DNA of 34,212 bases. It comes from a virus. The translations under genes were made by a program, and so were the position numbers. Positions within the stretch are counted from its first letter, which is position 1, and each line of letters opens with the position of its first letter. Under the pieces are notes generated by a model. The model was not told the DNA's origin. It did no database searches and was given only the letters and a program-made list of their open reading frames with translations. The stretch covers positions 1 to 34,212 of IMG/VR virus record IMGVR_UViG_3300048838_001349; one strand, written 5' to 3'. Of this stretch, positions 13,910-19,870 are shown one piece after another.

Positions 13910-14500
13910 ATGTCTTATTTTTATGCGCATAACAGCGTGAGCAATACCCTTAAATGGCGCCCACGGCTCAAAATTTGGAAGTCCGGGGCGCTCTTGTGGG
14001 ACCCGGAACGTGAGGAAGCATGGTCCTACAATTGGTGTTTTGCAAAACGTATCAATGGCAAAATGGTATTCAATGAATACCGATATTCCAACACCACGAC
14101 CCGTCATCAATCGGAGATTCATTCGTTCTTTAGGTCCCACAAGATCAAAATCGACCTAACCGTCAATTGCCATGGTTGCCTTAAGAACGATTCCGGCGCC
14201 GGACCGCAAGCGGTTGAACGCGCCATCCGTGGCGCTGCCGATACGGGAGACTTCCGCGACGCGCGTGCAATTGCTCGCGTCTTCCGCGTCCCGTTCAGTC
14301 GGGCGGTAATTGACCAAGTCATTGAGACCATGGAAGTCGAGCTTTGCGACGCGTATCTTGAGCGCGCATTCCAATACCAGGAAGACAAGCTCAACGCCAT
14401 TTTGGAGCGCCTCGGGGAGCCCACGTATTACCCAACCCACGCGGCGGGACCAAATGACGCCGCTCAACCCACAAGCGAGGTATTCCCATGGGGCGCTTAA
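13910..14500 (+). CDS. Hypothetical protein, 196 residues
   Basis: ATG 13910 is preceded by AGGAGGT, the best ribosome-binding site in the window, two bases after the VWA gene stop. The N-terminal half is aromatic-rich and beta-like (LKIWKSGALLWDPEREEAWSY, NGKMVFNEYRYSN). The C-terminal half is helical (QAVERAIRGAADTGDFRDARA, VIDQVIETMEVELCDAYLERA). No family was recognised. The tight linkage suggests co-expression with the ATPase/VWA genes. Confidence 0.7.
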   Translation: MSYFYAHNSVSNTLKWRPRLKIWKSGALLWDPEREEAWSYNWCFAKRINGKMVFNEYRYSNTTTRHQSEIHSFFRSHKIKIDLTVNCHGCLKNDSGAGPQAVERAIRGAADTGDFRDARAIARVFRVPFSRAVIDQVIETMEVELCDAYLERAFQYQEDKLNAILERLGEPTYYPTHAAGPNDAAQPTSEVFPWGA

Positions 14501-14700
14501 TATCCAGGAAGCAATTGATTACCGAATTGGAAGCTGAGACCGATTCACTCCGCGCCATTTTGGCAGTCCCGGAAGCAATCGACGCGCTTTGCGCTCCCGG
14601 CGTATTCGGACCAGGATACCGGGGCGCTTGTGAGTCGCGACTTAAGGAATTGACCCGAATCATTCGACTAGCAAAGCGAGGTACAAAATGCGCCGCCTAG
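14488..14700 (+). CDS. Hypothetical protein, 70 residues
   Basis: ATG 14488 overlaps the previous gene by 13 bases and has GAGG eight bases upstream. It is a short helical protein (ISRKQLITELEAETDSLRAIL, then ESRLKELTRIIRLAKRG) with a Cys/Gly-rich middle (CAPGVFGPGYRGACE). No family was recognised. Its stop lies 13 bases inside the following lipoprotein gene. Confidence 0.55.
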   Translation: MGRLISRKQLITELEAETDSLRAILAVPEAIDALCAPGVFGPGYRGACESRLKELTRIIRLAKRGTKCAA

Positions 14701-14894
14701 CCGTCATGGCGCTAGCGATTTTGGCTTGTGGGTCATGCGCGACCCCGCCGGAAGCGCCGCCGCCCGTCCCGACCCTAACCGATCAATCGACCAGGCTTTG
14801 CGACCAACGGACCGGAATATGCGTCCATTGCACGACCTACCCAATCCGGAATCTTGACGGGTCGCTGAGCCATTACCAGGAAATATGCCGATGA
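14688..14894 (+). CDS. Small proline-rich lipoprotein, possible o-spanin
   Basis: A 68-residue protein with a signal (MRRLAVMALAILAC) and a lipobox ILAC, giving lipidation at Cys14. A proline-rich stretch follows (PPEAPPPVP), then a tail with three further cysteines. Small proline-rich outer-membrane lipoproteins are characteristic of Rz1-type spanins in phages of Gram-negative hosts, usually next to an Rz-like membrane protein, which is not evident here. The start has GAGG upstream and overlaps the previous gene by 13 bases. Spanin function is a hypothesis. Confidence 0.6.
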   Translation: MRRLAVMALAILACGSCATPPEAPPPVPTLTDQSTRLCDQRTGICVHCTTYPIRNLDGSLSHYQEICR

Positions 14895-15073
14895 CCAATG
14901 CCCGCCGTTCAACCCGACCCGTCCAGCGTGGCGGGCGGGTCCTAACCGAGACGCCAAAACCTGAGGCGTTCCAGTCCGGAGCGCAGCGGTCCGATACGGA
15001 CCAATCCGGGATTTCCCGTTTTGGGGCGGCGACCTGCATACCTGCATATTTATGCGCGCGTTCCTATGGAACT

Positions 15074-15142
15074 CCCACGCGCGGAAACCCCTTTACTCTC
15101 TTTGACAAAGTTTTTGGGGCCGAGCCCCGAAAGGAAAAACCG
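15074..15142 (+). repeat. Leader repeat copy A with hairpin
   Basis: The block at 15074-15095 matches 15423-15444 at 20 of 22 positions (core CCCACGCGCGGA, one variable base, ACCCCTT). Both copies are followed by a C+T-rich spacer and a GGGGCC-containing hairpin. Here the hairpin is GGGGC/GCCCC (15116-15128) with a three-base loop, and then AAAGGA and an ATG at 15143. The arrangement suggests a mobile or duplicated 5' leader controlling translation. It is not a standard terminator, since no T-run follows. Confidence 0.55.
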
Positions 15143-15391
15143 ATGAGAACTTTTCCTTTGAAAGCCATTTGGCACAAGACCGTTGAGGGAACCGATCTTG
15201 AATATCTTCACTGGAACGAAATCGCAGCTTGTTTGGTAAAGGCGGGCGTCATCGCGCTCGTGCCCGCGCCCGGCTCAAAGACGTTCGACCGTTACACCTT
15301 GGTGCGTCTCCCTCGATTTCACACCAAGTCCGAACTCAAGGCGTTTATCCTGGAGATACTCAAAAGGGAGCTAACCCGTGAAAGCGCCTAA
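15143..15391 (+). CDS. Hypothetical protein, 82 residues
   Basis: ATG 15143 follows the repeat leader and AAAGGA. The frame is open back to ATG 14885, but the region before 15143 encodes a low-complexity Ser/Arg/Thr-rich stretch and contains hairpins, so the short form is preferred. The protein looks like a compact alpha/beta domain (WHKTVEGTDLEYLHWNEIAACLVKAG, then a C-terminal helix ELKAFILEILKRELTRES). No family was recognised. Confidence 0.6.
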   Translation: MRTFPLKAIWHKTVEGTDLEYLHWNEIAACLVKAGVIALVPAPGSKTFDRYTLVRLPRFHTKSELKAFILEILKRELTRESA

Positions 15392-15422
15392 TCGCCCCGC
15401 GCACACCGCGTTATATAAATAC

Positions 15423-15497
15423 CCCACGCGCGGATACCCCTTAACCCTTTTAAACGATTCTGGGGCCAGCCTAGGCCCTAAAACCAAGGAGTCACAA
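15423..15497 (+). repeat. Leader repeat copy B with hairpin
   Basis: This is the second copy of the leader, 349 bases after copy A. The matching block is 15423-15444; the hairpin is GGGCC/GGCCC (15463-15478) with a six-base loop, followed by AAGGAG and ATG 15498. A TATATAAATA lies just upstream (about 15412-15421) and could be a -10 region, though no -35 box is obvious. Spacing from repeat to start codon is about the same as in copy A. Confidence 0.55.
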
Positions 15498-16079
15498 ATG
15501 AGCCCTAGTATTTTTTGTAGCCTGATGGATCGAATGGCGGCATTGGTTTGTTCGCCATTTTCTGGATTCGCTCAAGATTTTTGGGAAAAGATTGCTCACG
15601 TAACGCTTCAGCCGCTTGAGCTTCAGCCTGCCGCTTGCGGTTGGCCTCAAGGATTTTCACCCAGCCTGCCTGAATCTTGGCCTGCTGTTCGGGAGTTAAG
15701 GGCGGAACCCCTTCCGTCACATACGACCGCGTTGGCGGTGCCGGTGTCTGTCCCCGGAAATGCTCAGCCACAGTCGTCAAAGCCTGAGGCGTCCCAGGGG
15801 CGGGAGCTTCAATCGCGGGGCGCGGCTGTAAAGCCTGCGATGCCTGCTGCATCACACCCAACCAATCAGACTTTTTCTTCTTCTGAGGCATGGCCCATTA
15901 TTCGGGACATTGGTTACGCAAGTAAAGTAATTCTTTTGAGCCTGGTCGGATGGACATTGGTTTGGATTTTTGCCTTCGGACAGCCGGACAAACTGGTCAA
16001 CATCCCGCTCGGAATTTATCAACTTTTCAACTGCGGCCCATCCGCCGAAGTCGAGGACCCGTGGACTTGTGACAAGTAG
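15498..16079 (+). CDS. Membrane protein downstream of leader copy B (uncertain)
   Basis: ATG 15498 has an excellent AAGGAG site and would encode 193 residues. The last third contains a clear transmembrane segment (SKVILLSLVGWTLVWIFAFG) and an end with two cysteines, which looks genuinely coding. The first two thirds are Pro/Ser/Cys/Trp-rich and lie opposite another plausible gene (15505-15891, minus). Either both strands are used, or the opposite gene was inserted into this one, or a shorter product begins at ATG 15840 without a visible binding site. The C-terminal part is the more secure. Confidence 0.5.
   Translation: MSPSIFCSLMDRMAALVCSPFSGFAQDFWEKIAHVTLQPLELQPAACGWPQGFSPSLPESWPAVRELRAEPLPSHTTALAVPVSVPGNAQPQSSKPEASQGRELQSRGAAVKPAMPAASHPTNQTFSSSEAWPIIRDIGYASKVILLSLVGWTLVWIFAFGQPDKLVNIPLGIYQLFNCGPSAEVEDPWTCDK
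15505..15891 (-). CDS. Possible antisense gene, 128 residues, virion-protein-like composition
   Basis: A complete frame from ATG 15891 to a stop at 15505. It has a basic start (MPQKKKKSDWLGVMQQAS), a Pro-rich middle and a helical, Ala/Gln/Glu/Arg-rich end (LTPEQQAKIQAGWVKILEANR, then QKMANKPMPPFDPSGYKKY). The composition resembles the internal virion proteins at 26-31 kb on the same strand. The ribosome-binding site is weak (TGGGCC). It lies entirely within the plus-strand reading frame 15498-16079, so at least one of the two assignments may be wrong. Confidence 0.45.
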   Translation of the reverse strand: MPQKKKKSDWLGVMQQASQALQPRPAIEAPAPGTPQALTTVAEHFRGQTPAPPTRSYVTEGVPPLTPEQQAKIQAGWVKILEANRKRQAEAQAAEALREQSFPKNLERIQKMANKPMPPFDPSGYKKY

Positions 16080-16260
16080 AGTCAGAACAAACTAGGAATT
16101 CGTTTTATGGAGGTTTACGCGGGGGGAGGGAAAAGGGGGAATTCCGCCAAAACTTTTATCCCATACTACACGTATATGCATATAGTCATGAAATGTACCC
16201 CAATTCTTGCGTATGCATATTGTTATAATATTATTCCCTTTTTCCCCTTATAATTCCCCC
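16080..16260. other. AT-rich palindromic region between convergent genes
   Basis: This 181-base gap follows the plus-strand membrane gene and precedes (on the opposite strand) the primase-helicase stop. It contains TATATGCATATA (16173-16184, perfect palindrome), TATGCATA (16212-16219) and ATAATATTAT (16225-16234). It also has an extended -10-like TGTTATAAT (16221-16229) on the plus strand. No G+C hairpin with a T-run was found, so it is not an ordinary terminator. Operator, origin or promoter function is possible. Confidence 0.4.
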
Positions 16261-18720
16261 TCAATAGAATTCGTTAGAGGAATCAAGTAGTTTGTGGCCA
16301 GCGTCAAAACCGGAAACGTTTGAGGCATCTTCCCCCGAGGGGAGTTTCTTATTCCCCTCTTTTGCAACGCGGGTCAGCACAGGCGATTTTCTTGACGCTA
16401 TGCCTTCAAAGACCCAATCACCTTGGAACTTTGACTTGGCGAGTAAAATCCCCCCAGTCCCCGTTTCGCACCGCGCATAGAATTTCATCTTGGGTATCCG
16501 GGGCCTCGCGTTATAGGCATCTTCATGCCATTTACAGAACTCTTCCCACAAGACTTTAGTATAGCAACGCACCCCGGATTCAAGGGTTAAGTCCGCCACT
16601 TCCCCTTCGCGAATCGCCTCAAAAAAGCTCGCAATCGGGTCGTTATCAGTCTGCCATTTTTGCATCCGGACTTTGCCTGAATCGGGCACAAAAAACTGTC
16701 CGTGGCAGTTGAGCAAATCCTTCAGTCCTTCGAGCGCGAAATTAATTATCCCCGCCATCCCGGCTTCACGGATTCTGTCTATCCTATGTTTATCGTGCTC
16801 ACTGGCGTCCTTTTGAAAGTGGGAGCACGGGATAAAGGTCCATCGTCTCGTGTGGGCCATGGAGCCCCTTTCAAGCGTGGGTGGAATGTCGTTCGCTCCA
16901 AATATATGGACCGCGGGGAACGGCGCCCGGATTATGGCCTTATGTTTGCGGTTGATGGCGACGGGGATTCGGTCCTCGATTTGTTTAATCACGGCATCGG
17001 CGATGGGTTTGGACACGTCCAAGTCGGTGACGGCGTTGACCAGCTTCCCAGCCATTGGTTCCATGCCGAACCCTTGAAAGTCCGCCGGTTGCACGGAGCA
17101 TACGTTCCCCTCACTCACCAATTGCGCGGCCAAAATAATCAGCGTTGATTTGCCCGAGCCTGGTTTCCCCACCAATAAAAAGAGCCTCGGATACAAGGGC
17201 GCAAGGACCGACCCGTACATTTGTTTGACCGCCCTGAGTTTGGTTTCGTACTCGGCATCGCCCAGGATGTTATGAATGGTTTCCTCGAACACTGGGTTTT
17301 TGGCGTCCGGGTCGTAATCAAAGGGAATCAGGTTAGTGGAGAAATCATCGCGTCGGTGCTCCCGAAACGTGAATTCCCAATTGCCCTTGGCGTAATCAAT
17401 GGCCAGGGTTCCGTTATTAAAGGTCACGCGCTGCGGGTTCACGTAAAACATATTACGTTTAGTGTGCGGGAGTAGGTTCAGGAAACATTGGAACACGGAG
17501 CGAAAGCGGTTATAGGTGCCATAGCCAGCGTGAAGGACCATGATTTGCTGCATGACGTGGGCCTGATCGGCCTCGGTGAAAGCGCGCCAGTATTTTTTAT
17601 CCCAAAGGAAAATATCGGTATCGAATTTCACCAGCGAGCCCTGGTAGTAATCAAACAAGCGGCGGGCGACTTCCATTTCTTCCGGGAGAATAACCTTGCC
17701 GGTCTTGGTGTATTTCATGTCCATGGGCTCAAGGCCATTAACCCAAGGCCCCACCACCAAATTAGAACTTGGTTTCTGGGCGGATGATGGGGACGGCGGC
17801 GAATCGAATTTTTGAAACTGGGCCATGTCCACCGGGACCATGCCGTCCTTGACCGCCTGGGTACCGCCTAAGACCCAAAGATCGCAGTAGTCCATGCTCG
17901 CATCGCCCGGAGGGCACACGGCACCAAGACCCAATTCCAGCGCGAGACGCCCGCCCTGTTCCAACCCCGGATTCACGGGCGCTCGGTGTCCCGCCGCCAG
18001 CATCTTGGCCTTGGTGTCAGCGTCATTGTCGAGCGCCAGAATCGCGCCGGGGAATTTCGGGGCTACGTGCTTTAAGTTGGAAAGGGTAAAGGCCACGATG
18101 ACCCGCGAGCCCGTGGCGATATTGAGCGCGACCCCTGTAGCAAATCCCTCACAGACAAGAGTGATTGGGTCCCCACCGGCAGTAGCGGGCAACTCAAAGA
18201 ACAACCCCTCGACTCGGCCAAAGTTGAAGAATGATTTGTCGCCGGAGTCGAAGATGGTTTGGAAGTTCCAAACTTCACCTGATTCGTCCCGCATGGGAAC
18301 GACGACGGCGTGACCACTTCCGGTTGGTTTAACGATGGTGCCGGGCACATGGTTTGGGAGTTTCTTTTTCTCAAGATATAAGGATGTGCCGGAGCTTCCC
18401 TTTTGCTCGTATCGAGTGAAGATGTCCGAGGCGTTCTTTTTGGCCTGAAGCTGGCGTTCGGTTTTTTGTTGGATAAATTGTTTTTGCTTTTCCTCGAATT
18501 CATGTCTTTCCCCCTCTGAAATCGTGTCGCTCGAAAAATAAGAGTAACTTTTACCGTGACGCCATTCGCCCCAAGTGAGTGTAATTTTTCCCGACGCCAA
18601 CGTGGAACCGATGTACCAACCTTTGTTCCCCAGTGAATCCGTGAACTCGTGCGGGATTCCGTCTAACTGTGATGGCAAAAAATCAAAACCATGGGACTTG
18701 ATAAAATCTTGAAGTTCCAA
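16261..18720 (-). CDS. Primase-helicase (Toprim plus SF3/D5-like ATPase)
   Basis: An 819-residue replication protein. The N-terminal half has a Toprim-type primase region: E191 in TLVCEGFATGVAL and ALDNDAD (D231, D233). The C-terminal half is a D5/SF3-type helicase: Walker A LVGKPGSGKST (516-526), Walker B acid near D566 (VTDLD), sensor in VHIFGANDIPPT (N610) and an RR pair at 625-626. It would prime and unwind DNA for the family A polymerase encoded at 22844. The start is TTG 18720 with GGGGGGA six bases upstream; ATG 18727-ward is out of frame. It is transcribed alone, leftwards, away from the candidate origin. Confidence 0.92.
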   Translation of the reverse strand: MELQDFIKSHGFDFLPSQLDGIPHEFTDSLGNKGWYIGSTLASGKITLTWGEWRHGKSYSYFSSDTISEGERHEFEEKQKQFIQQKTERQLQAKKNASDIFTRYEQKGSSGTSLYLEKKKLPNHVPGTIVKPTGSGHAVVVPMRDESGEVWNFQTIFDSGDKSFFNFGRVEGLFFELPATAGGDPITLVCEGFATGVALNIATGSRVIVAFTLSNLKHVAPKFPGAILALDNDADTKAKMLAAGHRAPVNPGLEQGGRLALELGLGAVCPPGDASMDYCDLWVLGGTQAVKDGMVPVDMAQFQKFDSPPSPSSAQKPSSNLVVGPWVNGLEPMDMKYTKTGKVILPEEMEVARRLFDYYQGSLVKFDTDIFLWDKKYWRAFTEADQAHVMQQIMVLHAGYGTYNRFRSVFQCFLNLLPHTKRNMFYVNPQRVTFNNGTLAIDYAKGNWEFTFREHRRDDFSTNLIPFDYDPDAKNPVFEETIHNILGDAEYETKLRAVKQMYGSVLAPLYPRLFLLVGKPGSGKSTLIILAAQLVSEGNVCSVQPADFQGFGMEPMAGKLVNAVTDLDVSKPIADAVIKQIEDRIPVAINRKHKAIIRAPFPAVHIFGANDIPPTLERGSMAHTRRWTFIPCSHFQKDASEHDKHRIDRIREAGMAGIINFALEGLKDLLNCHGQFFVPDSGKVRMQKWQTDNDPIASFFEAIREGEVADLTLESGVRCYTKVLWEEFCKWHEDAYNARPRIPKMKFYARCETGTGGILLAKSKFQGDWVFEGIASRKSPVLTRVAKEGNKKLPSGEDASNVSGFDAGHKLLDSSNEFY

Positions 18721-18750
18721 ACCATTCCCCCCTTTAGTGCTGAACCATCA

Positions 18751-18782
18751 ACTATACACTGAATCACCTACCCCCAAGTCAA
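18751..18782 (-). promoter_or_regulatory. Candidate promoter for the primase-helicase
   Basis: On the minus strand TTGACT (18777-18782) is followed after 18 bases by TGTATA (18753-18758), or after 20 bases by TATAGT (18751-18756). It lies 30-60 bases upstream of the TTG start at 18720. The -35 box is good and the spacing is slightly long. Confidence 0.4.
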
Positions 18783-18813
18783 CGGGGAGACGGGCTCTGA
18801 CCAGTGGTGCCAT

Positions 18814-18868
18814 TGTGGGTAACTCTGTGGAAAGGTGTGTGTGAAGGCTGTGAATACAGCGTGGATAA
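18814..18868 (+). other. Candidate replication origin: cluster of DnaA-box-like 9-mers
   Basis: Four 9-mers in one orientation resemble the DnaA box TGTGNATAA: TGTGGGTAA (18814-18822, 8/9), TGTGGAAAG (18826-18834, 7/9), TGTGAATAC (18849-18857, 8/9) and CGTGGATAA (18860-18868, 8/9). They sit in a gene-free stretch between the leftward primase-helicase and the rightward replication genes, where an origin would be expected. None is a perfect consensus box and no adjacent AT-rich unwinding element is obvious. The origin call is inference from clustering and position. Confidence 0.4.
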
Positions 18869-18895
18869 AGGATTCGCGCGGGTACCACACATCCC

Positions 18896-18923
18896 TTGCG
18901 TTTTCAAGTTGTTCTGATATGTT
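18896..18923 (+). promoter_or_regulatory. Candidate extended -10 promoter for replication operon leader
   Basis: TTGCGT (18896-18901), a 16-base spacer, and TATGTT (18918-18923) preceded by TG at 18915-18916, an extended -10 arrangement. Transcription would begin near 18930, placing the two hairpins at 18947-18992 in the leader RNA. Confidence 0.4.
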
Positions 18924-18946
18924 GGCCGTACCTTTTAGTGCGACGC

Positions 18947-19002
18947 TCAAAGACCTGATCTTTGAAAGTGGCTCGGTCTCCCAACCGGGCCATTTCTTTT
19001 TT
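18947..19002 (+). terminator. Tandem hairpins ending in a Rho-independent terminator (leader RNA)
   Basis: The first hairpin is perfect: TCAAAGA/TCTTTGA (18947-18965) with a five-base loop. Three bases later, TGGCTCGGT pairs with ACCGGGCCA (18969-18992), nine pairs with one G.U and a six-base loop, followed directly by TTTCTTTTTT (18993-19002). This is a textbook intrinsic terminator, placed before rather than after the replication genes that start at 19079. It could yield a short RNA of about 70 bases or act as an attenuator. Confidence 0.7.
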
Positions 19003-19078
19003 AAAGGGGTCTAGATTTTGGTTGCCAAACATTTCGGGTTTGTGAAGGCTGGTGAGGTCGCTTAAAGGGGAATCAGAA

Positions 19079-19285
19079 ATGCTATTGGCTAAGGACCCAC
19101 GGCTCCATGCAACCGTTAGGTGGGTGTTTCTTTTCATCCGCCACGAGATTCATCGTGGGCATTCGTTATCGGACATCGAACTCCATTTATCCCAAGCGGT
19201 TCATTCAGGTAAACTGGACGAGTTTATAAAACTCTTTGACAAGGAAATTAAGGATGCCGCAATCAACGGACCATTACACGAGTGA
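19079..19285 (+). CDS. Hypothetical protein, 68 residues
   Basis: ATG 19079 has AAAGGGGA seven bases upstream and lies 76 bases after the leader terminator, so it is the first gene of the rightward replication operon. The protein is helical and His-rich (LHATVRWVFLFIRHEIHRGHS, then LDEFIKLFDKEIKDA). No family was recognised; an early regulatory role would suit the position. Confidence 0.6.
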   Translation: MLLAKDPRLHATVRWVFLFIRHEIHRGHSLSDIELHLSQAVHSGKLDEFIKLFDKEIKDAAINGPLHE

Positions 19286-19295
19286 GGCGGGGAAA

Positions 19296-19616
19296 ATGTG
19301 GGCGGGGCTTTTGTTCATAGTATTTGGTTTTGCCTGGGCGATGTCGGGCGTTTGGCTGATTGTCGATTCTTATTTTAAATCAGTAGACCACACCAACCGC
19401 GTGCTCACGGAAACACGGACGCAAGTCATCGAGGAAATTCGCTCCCTTCGCACCGAGGTTAAGGGCTTTTGTGAGGCGCAGAAATTATTCGGGAAAACCT
19501 GCGACGCGGAGTTTGACCGGCTGGACACGGTGAGCGATACCGTTGGCGCACATGAGCTTGAAATCAAGCGGCTCAAAGAGCGGCAGAGTAGTTTTGTCAA
19601 ACAACGGGAGCAATGA
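19296..19616 (+). CDS. Membrane-anchored coiled-coil protein
   Basis: A 106-residue protein from ATG 19296 (GAGGCGGGG upstream, no overlap); ATG 19254 with AAGGA upstream would add 14 residues and overlap the previous gene by 32 bases. An N-terminal transmembrane helix (WAGLLFIVFGFAWAMSGVWLIV) is followed by a long charged helix with heptad character (VLTETRTQVIEEIRSLRTEV, then GAHELEIKRLKERQSSFVK) and two cysteines. The topology resembles Rz-type inner-membrane spanins but also other phage membrane proteins. Its location in a replication operon argues for caution. Confidence 0.65.
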   Translation: MWAGLLFIVFGFAWAMSGVWLIVDSYFKSVDHTNRVLTETRTQVIEEIRSLRTEVKGFCEAQKLFGKTCDAEFDRLDTVSDTVGAHELEIKRLKERQSSFVKQREQ

Positions 19617-19870
19617 TGCAGGAAAAGGGAAGCCCAGAACTTCACGACCCCGTTAACCACCCCAAACACTACACTCAGCATCCGAGCGGAATCGAGTGCA
19701 TCGAGATTACCCGGCACATGAATTTCAATCTCGGCAACGCCATGAAATATATTTGGCGGGCCGATTTGAAGGCGGGACTTCAGGACTTGGAAAAGGCCAT
19801 TTGGTACATCCAGGACGAGATCAAAAAGCGCAAAAGCAAAATGGAAATCGGGGACCGGAGCCGTGACTGA
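19613..19870 (+). CDS. DUF3310 protein (putative nucleotide kinase-like)
   Basis: An 85-residue protein with the DUF3310 signature: DPVNHPKHYTQHPSGIECIE (residues 12-31), then GNAMKYIWRADLKAG and LQDLEKAIWYIQDEI. The domain occurs in many phages, alone or fused, and is found in T7 gp1.7, described as a nucleotide kinase. It probably acts in nucleotide metabolism for replication, in keeping with its neighbours. Two adjacent ATGs (19613 and 19616) are possible starts; the second is better spaced from GGGAG. Confidence 0.85.
   Translation: MMQEKGSPELHDPVNHPKHYTQHPSGIECIEITRHMNFNLGNAMKYIWRADLKAGLQDLEKAIWYIQDEIKKRKSKMEIGDRSRD

Noticed and set aside
14885-15142. An N-terminal extension of the 82-residue protein back to ATG 14885
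   Set aside because: The extension is low-complexity, overlaps the lipoprotein gene end, and covers hairpins and the leader repeat; ATG 15143 has a good binding site. It was not fully excluded.
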